Positions 16,801 to 25,637 of a stretch of 64,000 nt of DNA are shown in pieces; position 1 is the first letter of the stretch, and the number at the start of each line of letters is the position of its first letter. The notes below the pieces were generated by a model. That model saw only the letters and a list, made by a program, of their open reading frames with translations, did not search any database and had not been told where the DNA came from. Source of the stretch: Myxococcales bacterium (lineage in GTDB: Bacteria > Myxococcota_A > Polyangia > Palsa-1104 > JAEUJZ01); the NCBI GenBank assembly GCA_016794365.1, contig JAEUKB010000085.1:269658-333657 (forward strand). Direction: 5' to 3'. The position numbers were made by a program, and so were the translations under genes.

Positions 16801-18579
16801 CTATCGATTCACCGCTCCCTGCGGTCCCGAGCGCTTGGGGTTGTCGATCTCGGCGAGCTTGGCCGCAAGCTGATTGCGCTGTCCGAGCAGCGCGCCCGAC
16901 GTGGGCATCTCGACGATCAGCCGCAGAAACAGGATCTGCGCTTGCACGCGATCGCGACGGACATCAGCAATCCGACGCTTCAGCGAGTCCGGCGAGGTCG
17001 GTGGCAGCCTTCGCCAGCGCACTTCTGCCTCGAAGAACGCTTTTTCTTTGTGCTCCAGGTCCACCAGCAGCCGCTTGCGCTCTTCTTCCCCGAGCGACTC
17101 ATCGACCTGAAGCTGTTCCGACAGAGCCAGGATTTGCTGACGAAGCGCGTTGTGCTGTCCCGACGCTGCTGCTTTTTCCGCCAGCAGCTTTTCTAAGGAA
17201 AACAGCTTCTCGCTTAGCTCGACTTCCTGACGGTAACAGTCCGCAACCTTCGCGCCCAGGTTCTTCAGTGCCGTCGGCCACGCACCTGTACAGATGCGAT
17301 CCGCCAGCTCGACCGCTTGCGCAAACAGATCGCGCGCTTTCTGACCGTATTCGACCAGCTCGGGGCTGCTCGTCGGAGCGCCAGCTTGCTTCGTTTCAAC
17401 CACAACCTGCGGAATCAGCTGCGTGGGCCAGTTTTGACGACCGACAACCTGCGTCGGACGCTCGGGACGCTCGACGACGACGGTGCGACGCTCCAGCGGC
17501 TGAACAACGTGCGTCGGTCGCTCCAGCGTGGACAGGATCTGCGTCGGTTGCACATGCAGCGTCGGCGATCCGCTCATCTTGTCCACCAAGTCCGTCAGGA
17601 TCTGTTCCAGCTCGCGCGCGGTCTGCGCTGCCGTCGGACGCTTATCGGGATCTTTGACCAGCAGTCGCGCCACCAGATCGTCGAGCGCTTTGGGAATCAT
17701 CGGATCAGCGAAGCGCTGGAGCAGCCGAGGCGGATTCACCGTCATGTGCTGATGCAGCACGACCTCTAGCGTGCCCGAAAACGGCGGTCTTCCGACGATG
17801 GCATCGTGAAACAAGATCCCGAGCGCGTACAAGTCTCCAGCGGGACGAACTTGGCCATCACCGACGAGAAGCTCGGGCGCGATAAACTCTGCGGTGCCGG
17901 AAATCTGGCCGTGTCCCGTGACAGGAGGCTCCCCGACCATGCGCGCGACCCCGAAGTCGAGCACCTTCACCCAGTCCGCTCTTCCGTCGCGCTCCGTCAG
18001 CAAAATGTTTTCCGGCTTCACGTCTCGATGGATCACACCGCGATTGTGGGCGTGCTCGATGGCGTGACAGACCTGGACCAAGATCGCCAGCGCGCGCTCG
18101 ACGGGAAGGTTGCCGGTTGGACTGTCGTGAATCGCCTGATGCAGCGTCTGACCGCGCACAAACTCCATCACCAGATAGGGCAGCCCGGTCGTGTCGTCGT
18201 GTCCGAAGTCGTACAGATAGACAATGTTGGGGTGATCGACGGAGCTACAGGTCTTGGCCTCGCGAAAAAAGCGCAAAAGGGATCGCTCATCCCACAGAAG
18301 CTCGCGCTTGAGCAGCTTAACCGCCATCTCGCGATCGAGCGCTTTGTGAACCGCGCGATAGACCAGTCCCGTCGCTCCCGAGCCCAGGTATTCGGTCAGC
18401 ACAAAGCGTCGCGCCACCGTCCGCCCAAGGAGCTGGTCACGGCCCGGCGTCGGCTTCACCTCGGGAACCAGGTGATCGCCGGGATCTCCAAGCTGACATC
18501 CGTCGGTGCGGCAGTAGAGCACCTTGATTGGATAGGTCCTGCCACACTCAGGACACTTGCGAACACGCTCAGCGGTCAT
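16801..18579 (-). CDS. Ser/Thr protein kinase with N-terminal zinc ribbon and coiled-coil tail
   Basis: 592 residues. A four-cysteine zinc ribbon (Cys9, 12, 23, 28) precedes a Hanks-type kinase domain (58-330). Present are the glycine loop GSGATG, Lys88 in MAVKLL, HRD at 184-186 in HRDVKPENILL, DFG at 208-210 and the APE-region GTAEFIAPE, so it should be active. Next comes a Thr-rich repeat stretch (about 340-395) with several ERPTHVV/ERPTQVV units, plausible autophosphorylation or FHA-docking sites. The remainder is helical and coiled-coil-like. No membrane segment is seen, so it is cytosolic. It heads a two-gene unit with the metallophosphoesterase. Confidence 0.92.
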   Translation of the reverse strand: MTAERVRKCPECGRTYPIKVLYCRTDGCQLGDPGDHLVPEVKPTPGRDQLLGRTVARRFVLTEYLGSGATGLVYRAVHKALDREMAVKLLKRELLWDERSLLRFFREAKTCSSVDHPNIVYLYDFGHDDTTGLPYLVMEFVRGQTLHQAIHDSPTGNLPVERALAILVQVCHAIEHAHNRGVIHRDVKPENILLTERDGRADWVKVLDFGVARMVGEPPVTGHGQISGTAEFIAPELLVGDGQVRPAGDLYALGILFHDAIVGRPPFSGTLEVVLHQHMTVNPPRLLQRFADPMIPKALDDLVARLLVKDPDKRPTAAQTARELEQILTDLVDKMSGSPTLHVQPTQILSTLERPTHVVQPLERRTVVVERPERPTQVVGRQNWPTQLIPQVVVETKQAGAPTSSPELVEYGQKARDLFAQAVELADRICTGAWPTALKNLGAKVADCYRQEVELSEKLFSLEKLLAEKAAASGQHNALRQQILALSEQLQVDESLGEEERKRLLVDLEHKEKAFFEAEVRWRRLPPTSPDSLKRRIADVRRDRVQAQILFLRLIVEMPTSGALLGQRNQLAAKLAEIDNPKRSGPQGAVNR

Positions 18580-18691
18580 CGTCTGCGGTTACGTAGGCTC
18601 TCCCCGGAGAGGCGCGATCAGCCTTCCGGTTCGCACTCGATCTTGCCTCGAAACGGCGCAGAGTGGTCCGCCTTTCCAAAAGCTTTTGTAG

Positions 18692-18720
18692 TTTTGCCAG
18701 GAAACGCGGCTGCCTATAGT
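18692..18720 (+). promoter_or_regulatory. Promoter placed for a leaderless transcript
   Basis: TTTTGC (18692-18697), 17 bases, then TATAGT (18715-18720). The ATG at 18727 begins seven bases after the -10 box, where transcription would normally start. No Shine-Dalgarno is present. Confidence 0.5.
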
Positions 18721-18726
18721 CCCTTT

Positions 18727-19902
18727 ATGAAACACCTTGTGCGCGCTGTCGTGTCGTTGTCCCTGGCTGTGGTGTCCTGTCTGCATGCGGGTGCGGCCCG
18801 TGCGCAGCCAGCGACGAATGTGACGCTTTCGTCTGACGACAAGCTGGCACCGCCCGGCGCAGCAGCCACGCTTCCACCGAGTCCATCGCTTCTGCGCGGC
18901 AGCTCGATCGGAGTCTCTGAAGCTGGCAAGCCGCAGACCGCACCGCTGTGGCGACTGATGATCAACAACATGCTGGTGCTGCGGCTCAATCCCGTTGGTC
19001 TGGAAGATCAGATGAGGTTTGGCTTTCAGCGTCGGCTGCCCGCAACCGAAGGCGCACAAGGTCGGCTGTTTCAAGACCGCTTCGTGTTCTTTGGCATCGC
19101 ACCGAGGCTCAATCCCGCGTTTGTCAAGATCGGTCCGTCGCTGGAAATCCAGCCGCTGTCGATCTTCAACCTGCGCGTCGCGGCGGAATACATCGGGCTG
19201 TTTTCGACCTTCGGCTTTCTTCAGTCGTATGGCTCGGCGCAAGACGAATATTCCGACAAGCTGCTCGCAGCCTGCTCAGCGAGCGACGCCACCACGCGCG
19301 AAAGCTGTCGCTACCGAGACGATCGCGGTGAGCTTGTCCAAGGCAGCACCGAGCGTCGCAACTACAGCGCCAGCGGGCTCCACGTCATGATCGAGCCGCT
19401 TGTCCAGCTTCGGCTCGGTCCGGTCGCGCTGCGCAACAAGCTGGCCCTTGAGTACTGGTACATGAACGTCCGGCCCGGCGATCGCGTGTTTTATGACGTG
19501 ACGCTCGATACCCTGGTTCCGGCGCGCGGCTGGGTGCTGGCCAACGATCTGGATCTGCTCTTCGTCAGCAAGTTCGGTCTGACGGCTGGCGTTCGCTACT
19601 CGGTCATCCTGCCGTTTTACGGTCCCAGCGAGGTTCGCCCAGGCGAGTCCGCCGCCTTTGCCCAAAACGGCCAGCACCGCATCGGTCCCACCCTCGCGTA
19701 CACCTTCTATGACCGAGGCTTTACCCGCTTTAACAAGCCGACGCTGCTGCTCATCAGTGGCTTTTACGTCTCGCACCGTTATCGCGCCGGACAAGAGCCC
19801 GCTGCTGTGCTGCCCGGACTGTTTGTCCAAAACGCCGCGATGCCCTACCTGGTCGTCGGCTTTTCGTTTCAGTCGGATCTGCTCAAGACGAGCGGCTCGT
19901 AA
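18727..19902 (+). CDS. Secreted beta-rich protein, probable outer-membrane barrel, function unknown
   Basis: 391 residues. The signal peptide ends near GAARAQ. The rest alternates polar and aromatic residues (VFFGIAPRLNPAFVKIGPSLEI; LALEYWYMNVRPGD; YRAGQEPAAVLPGLF), as expected of an outer-membrane barrel, and closes with LVVGFSFQSDLL. I do not recognise the family. The ATG at 18727 opens the signal peptide and lies at the predicted transcription start. It diverges from the kinase gene (147-base gap) and is followed 40 bases later by a membrane-protein gene with a strong ribosome site. Confidence 0.75.
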   Translation: MKHLVRAVVSLSLAVVSCLHAGAARAQPATNVTLSSDDKLAPPGAAATLPPSPSLLRGSSIGVSEAGKPQTAPLWRLMINNMLVLRLNPVGLEDQMRFGFQRRLPATEGAQGRLFQDRFVFFGIAPRLNPAFVKIGPSLEIQPLSIFNLRVAAEYIGLFSTFGFLQSYGSAQDEYSDKLLAACSASDATTRESCRYRDDRGELVQGSTERRNYSASGLHVMIEPLVQLRLGPVALRNKLALEYWYMNVRPGDRVFYDVTLDTLVPARGWVLANDLDLLFVSKFGLTAGVRYSVILPFYGPSEVRPGESAAFAQNGQHRIGPTLAYTFYDRGFTRFNKPTLLLISGFYVSHRYRAGQEPAAVLPGLFVQNAAMPYLVVGFSFQSDLLKTSGS

Positions 19903-19942
19903 AGCGCGTACCGTACAGCGCGTATCGTAAGGAGCGATCGTC

Positions 19943-21589
19943 ATGAAGCAGCTTGAGCGACTGACCGCACTACTGTGGCTTCTGACCGCGCTGTGGCTGG
20001 TGCTGAGCAGCCGGTATCTGCCCATGAACGATGCCCCCAGCCACATCGCAACCGGGGTGATTTTTGGAAAGCTGCTCGCCGGAAAGCTGCTCGCGGCAGA
20101 TCCCTTCTTTGCCGCGCACTATCAGCTCGATCCCGTGCTCGTTCCGTACTGGGCCACCGCGCTGTGGCTCATCGCGATGACCAACGTGTTCTCGCCGCTG
20201 TTCGCCTTTCAGCTGCTCATCCTGCTGTACGTCGTGCTGCTGCCGCTGTCGTGTCGGTTTCTGCTGCGCGCCTTCGTGTCACAGCCTGGTTCGTCACAGC
20301 CTGCGCTGCTCGATCACCCGCTGGCTCCGCTGTGCGTCTTGGCGGTGTTCCACTGGGGTTACTGGATGGGCGAATCGAACTACCTCATCGGTCAGCCGGT
20401 CGCGCTGTTTGCGCTGGGTGCCCTGTGGCGTGCAGAGCGTCTGCGCTCGGGCTGGACGGTCCTGTGTGCGGTGCTGGCGGCGCTGTCGTACCTGTGCCAC
20501 ATCTATGCGCTGACGCTGCTGCTTATTGCTGCGACGGCATGGGCGCTGGTTGCACTGCTGGCCCATCGATTGCCCGCGCTGTCCCCGCACAAGCTGCGCC
20601 CGTCCCACGTTGTGCTGCTCGGCTGGATCTATGTGCTGTTTGGGATCGCCGCGTACTTTGTGCTGTTTCAGCACGGCTCCGACGCCAACCGAGGCACGCT
20701 CGGCTTCGATCTATCGCTACGACGGCTGGCCCACATGCTGATCGATCCGTTCGACGCGCCGCAGCCCGCACCGCGCTACACGCTCTTGCTGATGTATCTC
20801 GGGCTCCTGTCCGCATTTGTGTGGGCGCATCACCGCACGCTGGCTCGCTGGCTGGTGCGACCGCTCAAGCGCTCGGTGCTGCTGCTCCGGCTCTTTGTGC
20901 CTGCGCTGCTCGTGCCGGGACTGACGCTTTTGGCCGCTGCCTATCTGGGTCCGGTCAGCATCTTGGCCCCCGACGGCAGCCCAAAAGAAGGAGAGATCGC
21001 GATCCGCTTCGTCCTCGGCGGCTTTCTGCTGCTGATCCTGTCGCTGCGCTGGCCCAGCCAAGCCCGCTTCACCCGCTTCAAAGGTCCGCGCGGCCTGTTG
21101 TGGATCACGCTGTCGCTGTTTGCGCTGGTTCAGCTTCAGTTTGCGTCCTCTACGCACGCGCGCGTCGCCGGGATCATGAGCGCGATCAACAACCAGCTCT
21201 TTCCCCACATGCCGCCGCATCAGCGCGTCCTGCCCTTGCTCAATCTGCGCGACGGCCAGTGGTCCGATTACCTGGTTCACCGAGCCGTCAACTACGTCGT
21301 GCTCCACGACAGCTACAGCCCGCACGTCTTCGCCGTCAAAGGCCAGCACGCACTGCGTCACATTCCGTGGGGCGATCAGCGCGAGGTCCGCAACTTCCAC
21401 ATCAGCCCGCAGGAATGGAGCTTCTACGACTACGTGCTGTATCAAGGGGACACGCCCGAGCTGCCGCCGAGCCTTGTGCCCCACCTGACCTACGTCGCCG
21501 CGTCCCCGCCGTTTGTGCTCTATCGCATCCGCAAGCCAGCGACTACTCCACCGCCAACGGAGGCTCTTCCTCCTGCGCCGACTCCGTAA
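19943..21589 (+). CDS. Polytopic membrane protein, GT-C-like fold suspected
   Basis: 548 residues with about ten hydrophobic segments and a soluble C-terminal part of about 130 residues. The first loop (MNDAPSHIA) has the acidic and histidine residues typical after helix 1 of GT-C glycosyltransferases and related membrane proteins, but no family motif is diagnostic. AAGGAG lies eight bases before the ATG. The 3' end overlaps the convergent accA gene by 47 bases. Short direct repeats in the leader (GCGCGTACCGTA, GCGCGTATCGTA) precede the ribosome site. The function is a guess; membrane topology is the firm observation. Confidence 0.7.
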   Translation: MKQLERLTALLWLLTALWLVLSSRYLPMNDAPSHIATGVIFGKLLAGKLLAADPFFAAHYQLDPVLVPYWATALWLIAMTNVFSPLFAFQLLILLYVVLLPLSCRFLLRAFVSQPGSSQPALLDHPLAPLCVLAVFHWGYWMGESNYLIGQPVALFALGALWRAERLRSGWTVLCAVLAALSYLCHIYALTLLLIAATAWALVALLAHRLPALSPHKLRPSHVVLLGWIYVLFGIAAYFVLFQHGSDANRGTLGFDLSLRRLAHMLIDPFDAPQPAPRYTLLLMYLGLLSAFVWAHHRTLARWLVRPLKRSVLLLRLFVPALLVPGLTLLAAAYLGPVSILAPDGSPKEGEIAIRFVLGGFLLLILSLRWPSQARFTRFKGPRGLLWITLSLFALVQLQFASSTHARVAGIMSAINNQLFPHMPPHQRVLPLLNLRDGQWSDYLVHRAVNYVVLHDSYSPHVFAVKGQHALRHIPWGDQREVRNFHISPQEWSFYDYVLYQGDTPELPPSLVPHLTYVAASPPFVLYRIRKPATTPPPTEALPPAPTP

Positions 21590-22544
21590 ACGAGCCCATC
21601 GCGCGATACTTTGCGTAGCGTCCGTCGAGCAGCTCTTGCCCGGACAGCTTGTCGAGCGCCAGCAGGTGCCGTGACACCGCTTCTCCAACCAGTCGCGCCG
21701 CTTCATCGAAGTCGTGATGCGCGCCACCCGGAGGCTCTGCGACGATCTCATCGACAATCCCGAGCCGCCGGATGTCATCCGCCGTCATCTTCATCTGCGC
21801 CGCCGCGACCTCCGCGTGCGACTGGCTCTTCCACAGAATCGACGCGCAGCCCTCGGGCGTGATCACCGAATAGACCGAGTATTCCATCATCAGCAGCCGG
21901 TCACAGACCCCCAGCGCCAGCGCCCCACCCGATCCGCCTTCTCCAATCACCACCGCGACGATCGGCACCGGCAGCCCCGCCATCACTTCCAGGTTCTTGG
22001 CAATCGCTTCGGCCTGGCCGCGCTCCTCGGCATCGATGCCCGGAAACGCCCCCGGCGTATCGATCAGCGCGATGATCGGCAGCTTCATCCGTGCCGCCAG
22101 CTCCATCAGCCGCTTGCCCTTGCGATAGCCTTCCGGTCGAGGCATTCCGAAGTTGCGACGCATCGCTTCCTTCGTCCCACGACCTTTTTGATGACCGATA
22201 AACAGCACCGGCCTGCCCCCCAGCGGCTTGAGCCGTCCGAGCCCCCCGATCACCGCTTCGTCATCGGAAAACGCGCGATCGCCGTGTAGCTCGAAGAACT
22301 CATCGGCCAGCCGACTGACGTAATCGAGCGTGTACGGTCGCAGCGGATGACGCGAGAGCTGCACCTTCTGCCACGGCGACAGGTTGGAAAAGATCTCGGC
22401 GCGCAGACGGCTGGCCCGTCGTTCCAGGATCTTGATCTCGGCGGCAAGAAGCTCACCACCGGCGAGCTGCTTCAGCTCTCCGATCTTGTTTTCTAGCTCC
22501 ACCAGGGGACGTTCAAACTCAAGCGACTGACGTGGATCGAGCAT
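21543..22544 (-). CDS. accA: Acetyl-CoA carboxylase carboxyltransferase subunit alpha
   Basis: 333 residues, the usual AccA length. It forms, with AccD, the carboxyltransferase that moves the carboxyl group from biotin to acetyl-CoA at the start of fatty acid synthesis. Diagnostic stretches are ELHGDRAFSDDEAVIGG, IGHQKGRGTKEAMRRNFGM, IDTPGAFPGIDAEERGQ, IGEGGSGGALALGVCDR and SVITPEGCASILWK. The N-terminal helical part (ELENKIGELKQL) is also typical. accD is not adjacent. It diverges from the threonine aldolase gene across only 48 bases. Confidence 0.97.
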   Translation of the reverse strand: MLDPRQSLEFERPLVELENKIGELKQLAGGELLAAEIKILERRASRLRAEIFSNLSPWQKVQLSRHPLRPYTLDYVSRLADEFFELHGDRAFSDDEAVIGGLGRLKPLGGRPVLFIGHQKGRGTKEAMRRNFGMPRPEGYRKGKRLMELAARMKLPIIALIDTPGAFPGIDAEERGQAEAIAKNLEVMAGLPVPIVAVVIGEGGSGGALALGVCDRLLMMEYSVYSVITPEGCASILWKSQSHAEVAAAQMKMTADDIRRLGIVDEIVAEPPGGAHHDFDEAARLVGEAVSRHLLALDKLSGQELLDGRYAKYRAMGSFTESAQEEEPPLAVE

Positions 22545-22592
22545 GAGAAGCCTTTACGAAGTGGCGCTATTTTTGAGTATGCTCGCCGCATC

Positions 22593-23636
22593 ATGCAAGC
22601 CGTCATCGACCTACGCTCGGACACAGTGACCAGACCGACGGCAGCGATGCGAGCCGCCATCGCGTCGGCAGAGGTCGGCGATGACATGTTCGGCGAAGAT
22701 CCGACCGTACGGCGCTTAGAAGAAGTCGTCGCGACCCGGCTCGGCAAGCCTTCCGCCTTGTTTGTTCCGTCGGGAACCATGGCCAATCAGCTGGCGATTC
22801 GCTGTCATGTCCAGCCCGGCGACGATGTCTTGTGTTCCGACGGTGCCCACATCAAATGGTACGAAGCCGGAGCCAGCGCCGCCCTGTCGTCCGTTCAGCT
22901 TGTCAGCGTCGGTCATGGCGGCCTGTTTACCGCCGAAGAGCTGACCGCGACCTTTCAGCCCGAGCGCGTCGATCATGCCTCGCCGCCCAATCGCTTGCTG
23001 TGCCTGGAAAACACCCACAACCGAGGCGGCGGCAGCATCTGGCCGATGCATCAGCTCTACGAAGTGGCGCGCGTCGGCAGACAGCTTGGACTTAGGCTTC
23101 ATCTCGACGGAGCACGGCTGTGGAATGCCGCCGTGGCGCTCGGTGTGCCCGATGCCGAGATCGCGGCTCCGTTTGACACCGTCGCGGTCTGTCTGTCCAA
23201 AGGGCTCGGTGCGCCGGTCGGTTCGCTCGTCTGTGGACCGCAAGACATCATCCACAGAGCCCGCCGGTTCCGAAAAATGTACGGCGGCGCAATGCGGCAA
23301 GTCGGCGTGCTGGCAGCGGCGGGACTGTACGCACTCAGTCATCACCACGGACGGCTCGCCGAAGACCATCTCAACGCGCGCCGCATCGCCGAGGTGCTGT
23401 CCGACCTGCCCCACGTTCACGTCATCCCGCCCCAGACCAACATCTTGCTGTTTGACCTTGCGCCACCGCTGCCCGACGCGACGGAAGTGACCGCGCGGCT
23501 CAAGGCCCAGGGCGTGCTGGTTGCGCCGTTTGGTCCGCGCCGGATTCGGCTGGTGACGCACCTCGATGTCAGCCATGCCGCCTGTGAGCAAGCCGCCCAG
23601 CGCATCCGGCAGGTGCTATGCGACGCCACGCTGTAA
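22593..23636 (+). CDS. ltaE: Low-specificity L-threonine aldolase
   Basis: 347 residues. A PLP fold-type I enzyme that splits threonine or allo-threonine to glycine and acetaldehyde. Family landmarks: IDLRSDTVTRPT at the start, VGDDMFGEDPTVRRLE, FVPSGTMANQ, LENTHNRGGGSIWP, HLDGARLWNAA, and the PLP lysine Lys203 in CLSKGLGAPVGS. The length is normal. No ribosome site is visible; a TATGCT box lies nine bases before the ATG, so the leader may be very short. The 3' end overlaps the following TPR lipoprotein gene by 19 bases. Confidence 0.94.
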   Translation: MQAVIDLRSDTVTRPTAAMRAAIASAEVGDDMFGEDPTVRRLEEVVATRLGKPSALFVPSGTMANQLAIRCHVQPGDDVLCSDGAHIKWYEAGASAALSSVQLVSVGHGGLFTAEELTATFQPERVDHASPPNRLLCLENTHNRGGGSIWPMHQLYEVARVGRQLGLRLHLDGARLWNAAVALGVPDAEIAAPFDTVAVCLSKGLGAPVGSLVCGPQDIIHRARRFRKMYGGAMRQVGVLAAAGLYALSHHHGRLAEDHLNARRIAEVLSDLPHVHVIPPQTNILLFDLAPPLPDATEVTARLKAQGVLVAPFGPRRIRLVTHLDVSHAACEQAAQRIRQVLCDATL

Positions 23637-24694
23637 GCCGCTTTGTCGTCGCCTGGGCGCTTTGCGCAAGCTGTGCCAAGCCGCCCCCGATGCCGCCACC
23701 GCTCGCTGTCGCCCAGCAGGCCGAGCGCGCCCCCGACAAGAGCGAAGCGGTGCGCGAATACCAGCGCATCCTCGCGATGTGCAAAGCCGGGACTGCGCCC
23801 GCGTCGCTGCGTCAGAAAGATGACTGTGGCCTGGCCGCGTTTCGCCTCGGGCAGCAGCTTGAGCTGCTCGGACAGCTTCCCGAAGCCGCGCAGGCCTACC
23901 GCGAGGTCGAAGCGCTCAGCCGTGACGTGACCAAGGTCGCGCGCTCGCTGTTTCGGGCGGCAGAGCTGTACGCCGATCGCATCGCGCAGCCTGCCGTCGC
24001 CATCGAGCTGTGTCAGCACATCATCGCGACCCATCCCGCCGAGGTCGCCGCCGAAGACGCCCTGCGCGCCATGACCCGCTGGCGACGAGACGATGACACG
24101 CTGATTCCCGAGCTGGATCAGATCGCCAAGACCCACGCCGCCCACGTTCCGCTCGCCAGCTTTGCCTGGCTTCTGTCGGCCCAGCGCGCCGAAGACAAGC
24201 AGCAGCCCGGCGAAGCGGTCCGTCGCTACGATGAGCTGGCGAAGCGCTATCCCAAAGGGCCGCTTATCGATGATGCGCTGGTGTCGGCGGCCAAGGTGCT
24301 GCGGTCCCAAAAGCGCTATGGCGAAGCCGCCGAGCGTCTGGAGCGACTTCAGCGCACCTTTTCATCGGCCCTGCTCGTCGGACACTACAACCTCTATCTG
24401 CTGGCCGAAGGGGCGCTGCTGCTCGGGCAGATCTACCTGCACGACATGCGACAGCCCGCGCGCGCGATTCCGGCGCTGCTCGGCTTTCTCAAGCGACAGC
24501 CGACCTCGCGACTGGCCGACGATGCGCTGCTGCTGCTGGCCGAAGCCGCCCACAAGCGCCACAGCCCGCCGAGCCCCGCCGACAAGGCCGAAGCCTGTCG
24601 CTACCTCAGCCAGCTTTACAAACAATATCCCGACACCAACCAGCGCCGCAGAGCCGACGAACTCACCCAGTCCCTCGCCTGCCCGACCCCGTGA
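23618..24694 (+). CDS. TPR-repeat lipoprotein
   Basis: 358 residues. A short signal peptide with lipobox (ALCASCAK) predicts a lipoprotein. The mature protein is helical, with TPR-like pairs throughout (EAAQAYREVEALSRD, EAVRRYDELAKRYPKG, EAAERLERLQRTF). The spacing resembles YbgF or BamD-type periplasmic scaffolds, but I see no feature that fixes the family. It overlaps ltaE and is probably coupled to it, an unexpected partnership with no clear metabolic logic. Confidence 0.8.
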   Translation: MRRHAVSRFVVAWALCASCAKPPPMPPPLAVAQQAERAPDKSEAVREYQRILAMCKAGTAPASLRQKDDCGLAAFRLGQQLELLGQLPEAAQAYREVEALSRDVTKVARSLFRAAELYADRIAQPAVAIELCQHIIATHPAEVAAEDALRAMTRWRRDDDTLIPELDQIAKTHAAHVPLASFAWLLSAQRAEDKQQPGEAVRRYDELAKRYPKGPLIDDALVSAAKVLRSQKRYGEAAERLERLQRTFSSALLVGHYNLYLLAEGALLLGQIYLHDMRQPARAIPALLGFLKRQPTSRLADDALLLLAEAAHKRHSPPSPADKAEACRYLSQLYKQYPDTNQRRRADELTQSLACPTP

Positions 24695-24787
24695 AAGGGT
24701 CCCGGATCGACTGTGGCCATCGCAAAACCCTCAAGCCGGTGAGGGCGCGGTGGGGGTTTGGATTTGCAAGGGCGGGGGCGCTTAGGG

Positions 24788-24955
24788 CGGGACGCCTGTT
24801 TCAAAGCCCACAGCGCGATCCGAAGCCGCCGGAGCGCCTGTCTACACCTGAAAATGTAGTGGCGCTTACGCCGGAACGGCTTTTTCAAATCAAAACACCC
24901 GCTCCGCCCGCGCCGGAGCGGCTCTTTCACCGCGCAAAGACCGATCCGCCAGCAC
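24788..24955. repeat. Four tandem degenerate 42-bp repeats
   Basis: Units start at 24788, 24830, 24872 and 24914, each opening CGGRRCGSCT and followed by a T/C-rich word. Spacing is exactly 42 bases, while sequence identity between units is only partial. Forty-two is a multiple of three and both strands are open through the array, giving 14-residue repeats (PERLFQIKTPAPPA, PERLFHRAKTDPPA on the plus strand). A GTG at 24691 overlaps the preceding stop, but I see no convincing gene. The array ends 15 bases before the toxin stop codon. Confidence 0.75.
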
Positions 24956-24970
24956 CGATGCGGGCAAGGG

Positions 24971-25276
24971 CTACGGTGCGGGAAGTTCCGGTGCGCGGAT
25001 GTCCTGGGCACCGTGCCACATCTCGACAATCCAGATGAGCTTGCGGGAGGAGTCCACGCGGTAGAAAAAGCGGTACGGCTGGACGAGGAACTGGCGCAAG
25101 GGAAGCTGGGGAAACTCGCGAACCGGCGGCCCGCTCAGGGGAAACTGGCGCAGTCGGCGAAGAGCCCGATCGACATCGGCCATCATTCGCTCGGCTGCCA
25201 GCGGGTTCTGTTCGCGTAGGTACGCCAGCAGCTCGTCGTAGCGAGTGGTTGCCAGCGGCGAAAAGCGGATTTGCAT
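24971..25276 (-). CDS. parE: RelE/ParE-superfamily toxin
   Basis: 101 residues. It matches the ParE toxin layout: QIRFSPLATTRYDELLAYL, then NPLAAERMMADVDRALRRLRQFP, PPVREFPQLP and the C-terminal strand pair PYRFFYRVD and LIWIVEMWHGAQD. ParE toxins of this class usually poison gyrase; other family members cleave ribosome-bound mRNA. The last strand and the histidine are conserved, so it looks intact. The ATG follows the antitoxin stop by a single base (TGAGATG). The pair lies directly downstream of smc. Confidence 0.88.
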   Translation of the reverse strand: MQIRFSPLATTRYDELLAYLREQNPLAAERMMADVDRALRRLRQFPLSGPPVREFPQLPLRQFLVQPYRFFYRVDSSRKLIWIVEMWHGAQDIRAPELPAP

Positions 25277-25277
25277 C

Positions 25278-25523
25278 TCAGCGTGGGCCGTACTTTGCGC
25301 GCATCCGAGCCTGGACGACCTCGAAGTCTTCGCCCATGCCCGCGCTGGCCTGCGCCAAGCTGACCCGCAGCGATCGCTCGAACTGCTCACGGGTGGGCAC
25401 AAGGTGCGGCACTGGCGGCGGAATGTCGCTCGTGTCGGCAAAGCACAACGGATCGATCTCGGTCGCAGCTTCCTTCGGTGGGGCTTCGATGCGGGCCTTG
25501 GCCCGAGCAGTCGCGGCAGACAT
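25278..25523 (-). CDS. Antitoxin partner of the ParE-like toxin, unrecognised family
   Basis: 81 residues. ATG with a strong AAGGAG six bases upstream. The N-terminus is Ala/Lys-rich (MSAATARAKARIE), followed by a Pro-rich middle (DIPPPVPHLVPTREQF) and a helical end (SLRVSLAQASAGMGEDFEVV). I see no ribbon-helix-helix, Phd or HTH domain, so DNA binding is not evident. The identification rests on size, order and the one-base gap to the toxin. The C-terminal helix is the probable toxin-binding part. Confidence 0.65.
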   Translation of the reverse strand: MSAATARAKARIEAPPKEAATEIDPLCFADTSDIPPPVPHLVPTREQFERSLRVSLAQASAGMGEDFEVVQARMRAKYGPR

Positions 25524-25637
25524 CACGATCTCCTTGCAAGCGGCCCAGCCAAAGCAGCGAGCCTGCGGCCACCGTAGCACCCACATCCGCAGCGGCCAAG
25601 ACTGCGCGACGCGCTCCGACGCCATCAGATCGCCGGT

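Noticed and set aside
24691..25038. GTG-started gene across the 42-bp repeats
   Set aside because: The start overlap with the preceding stop is tempting, but the product is low-complexity and its end runs over the toxin gene. Kept as a repeat, not a gene.
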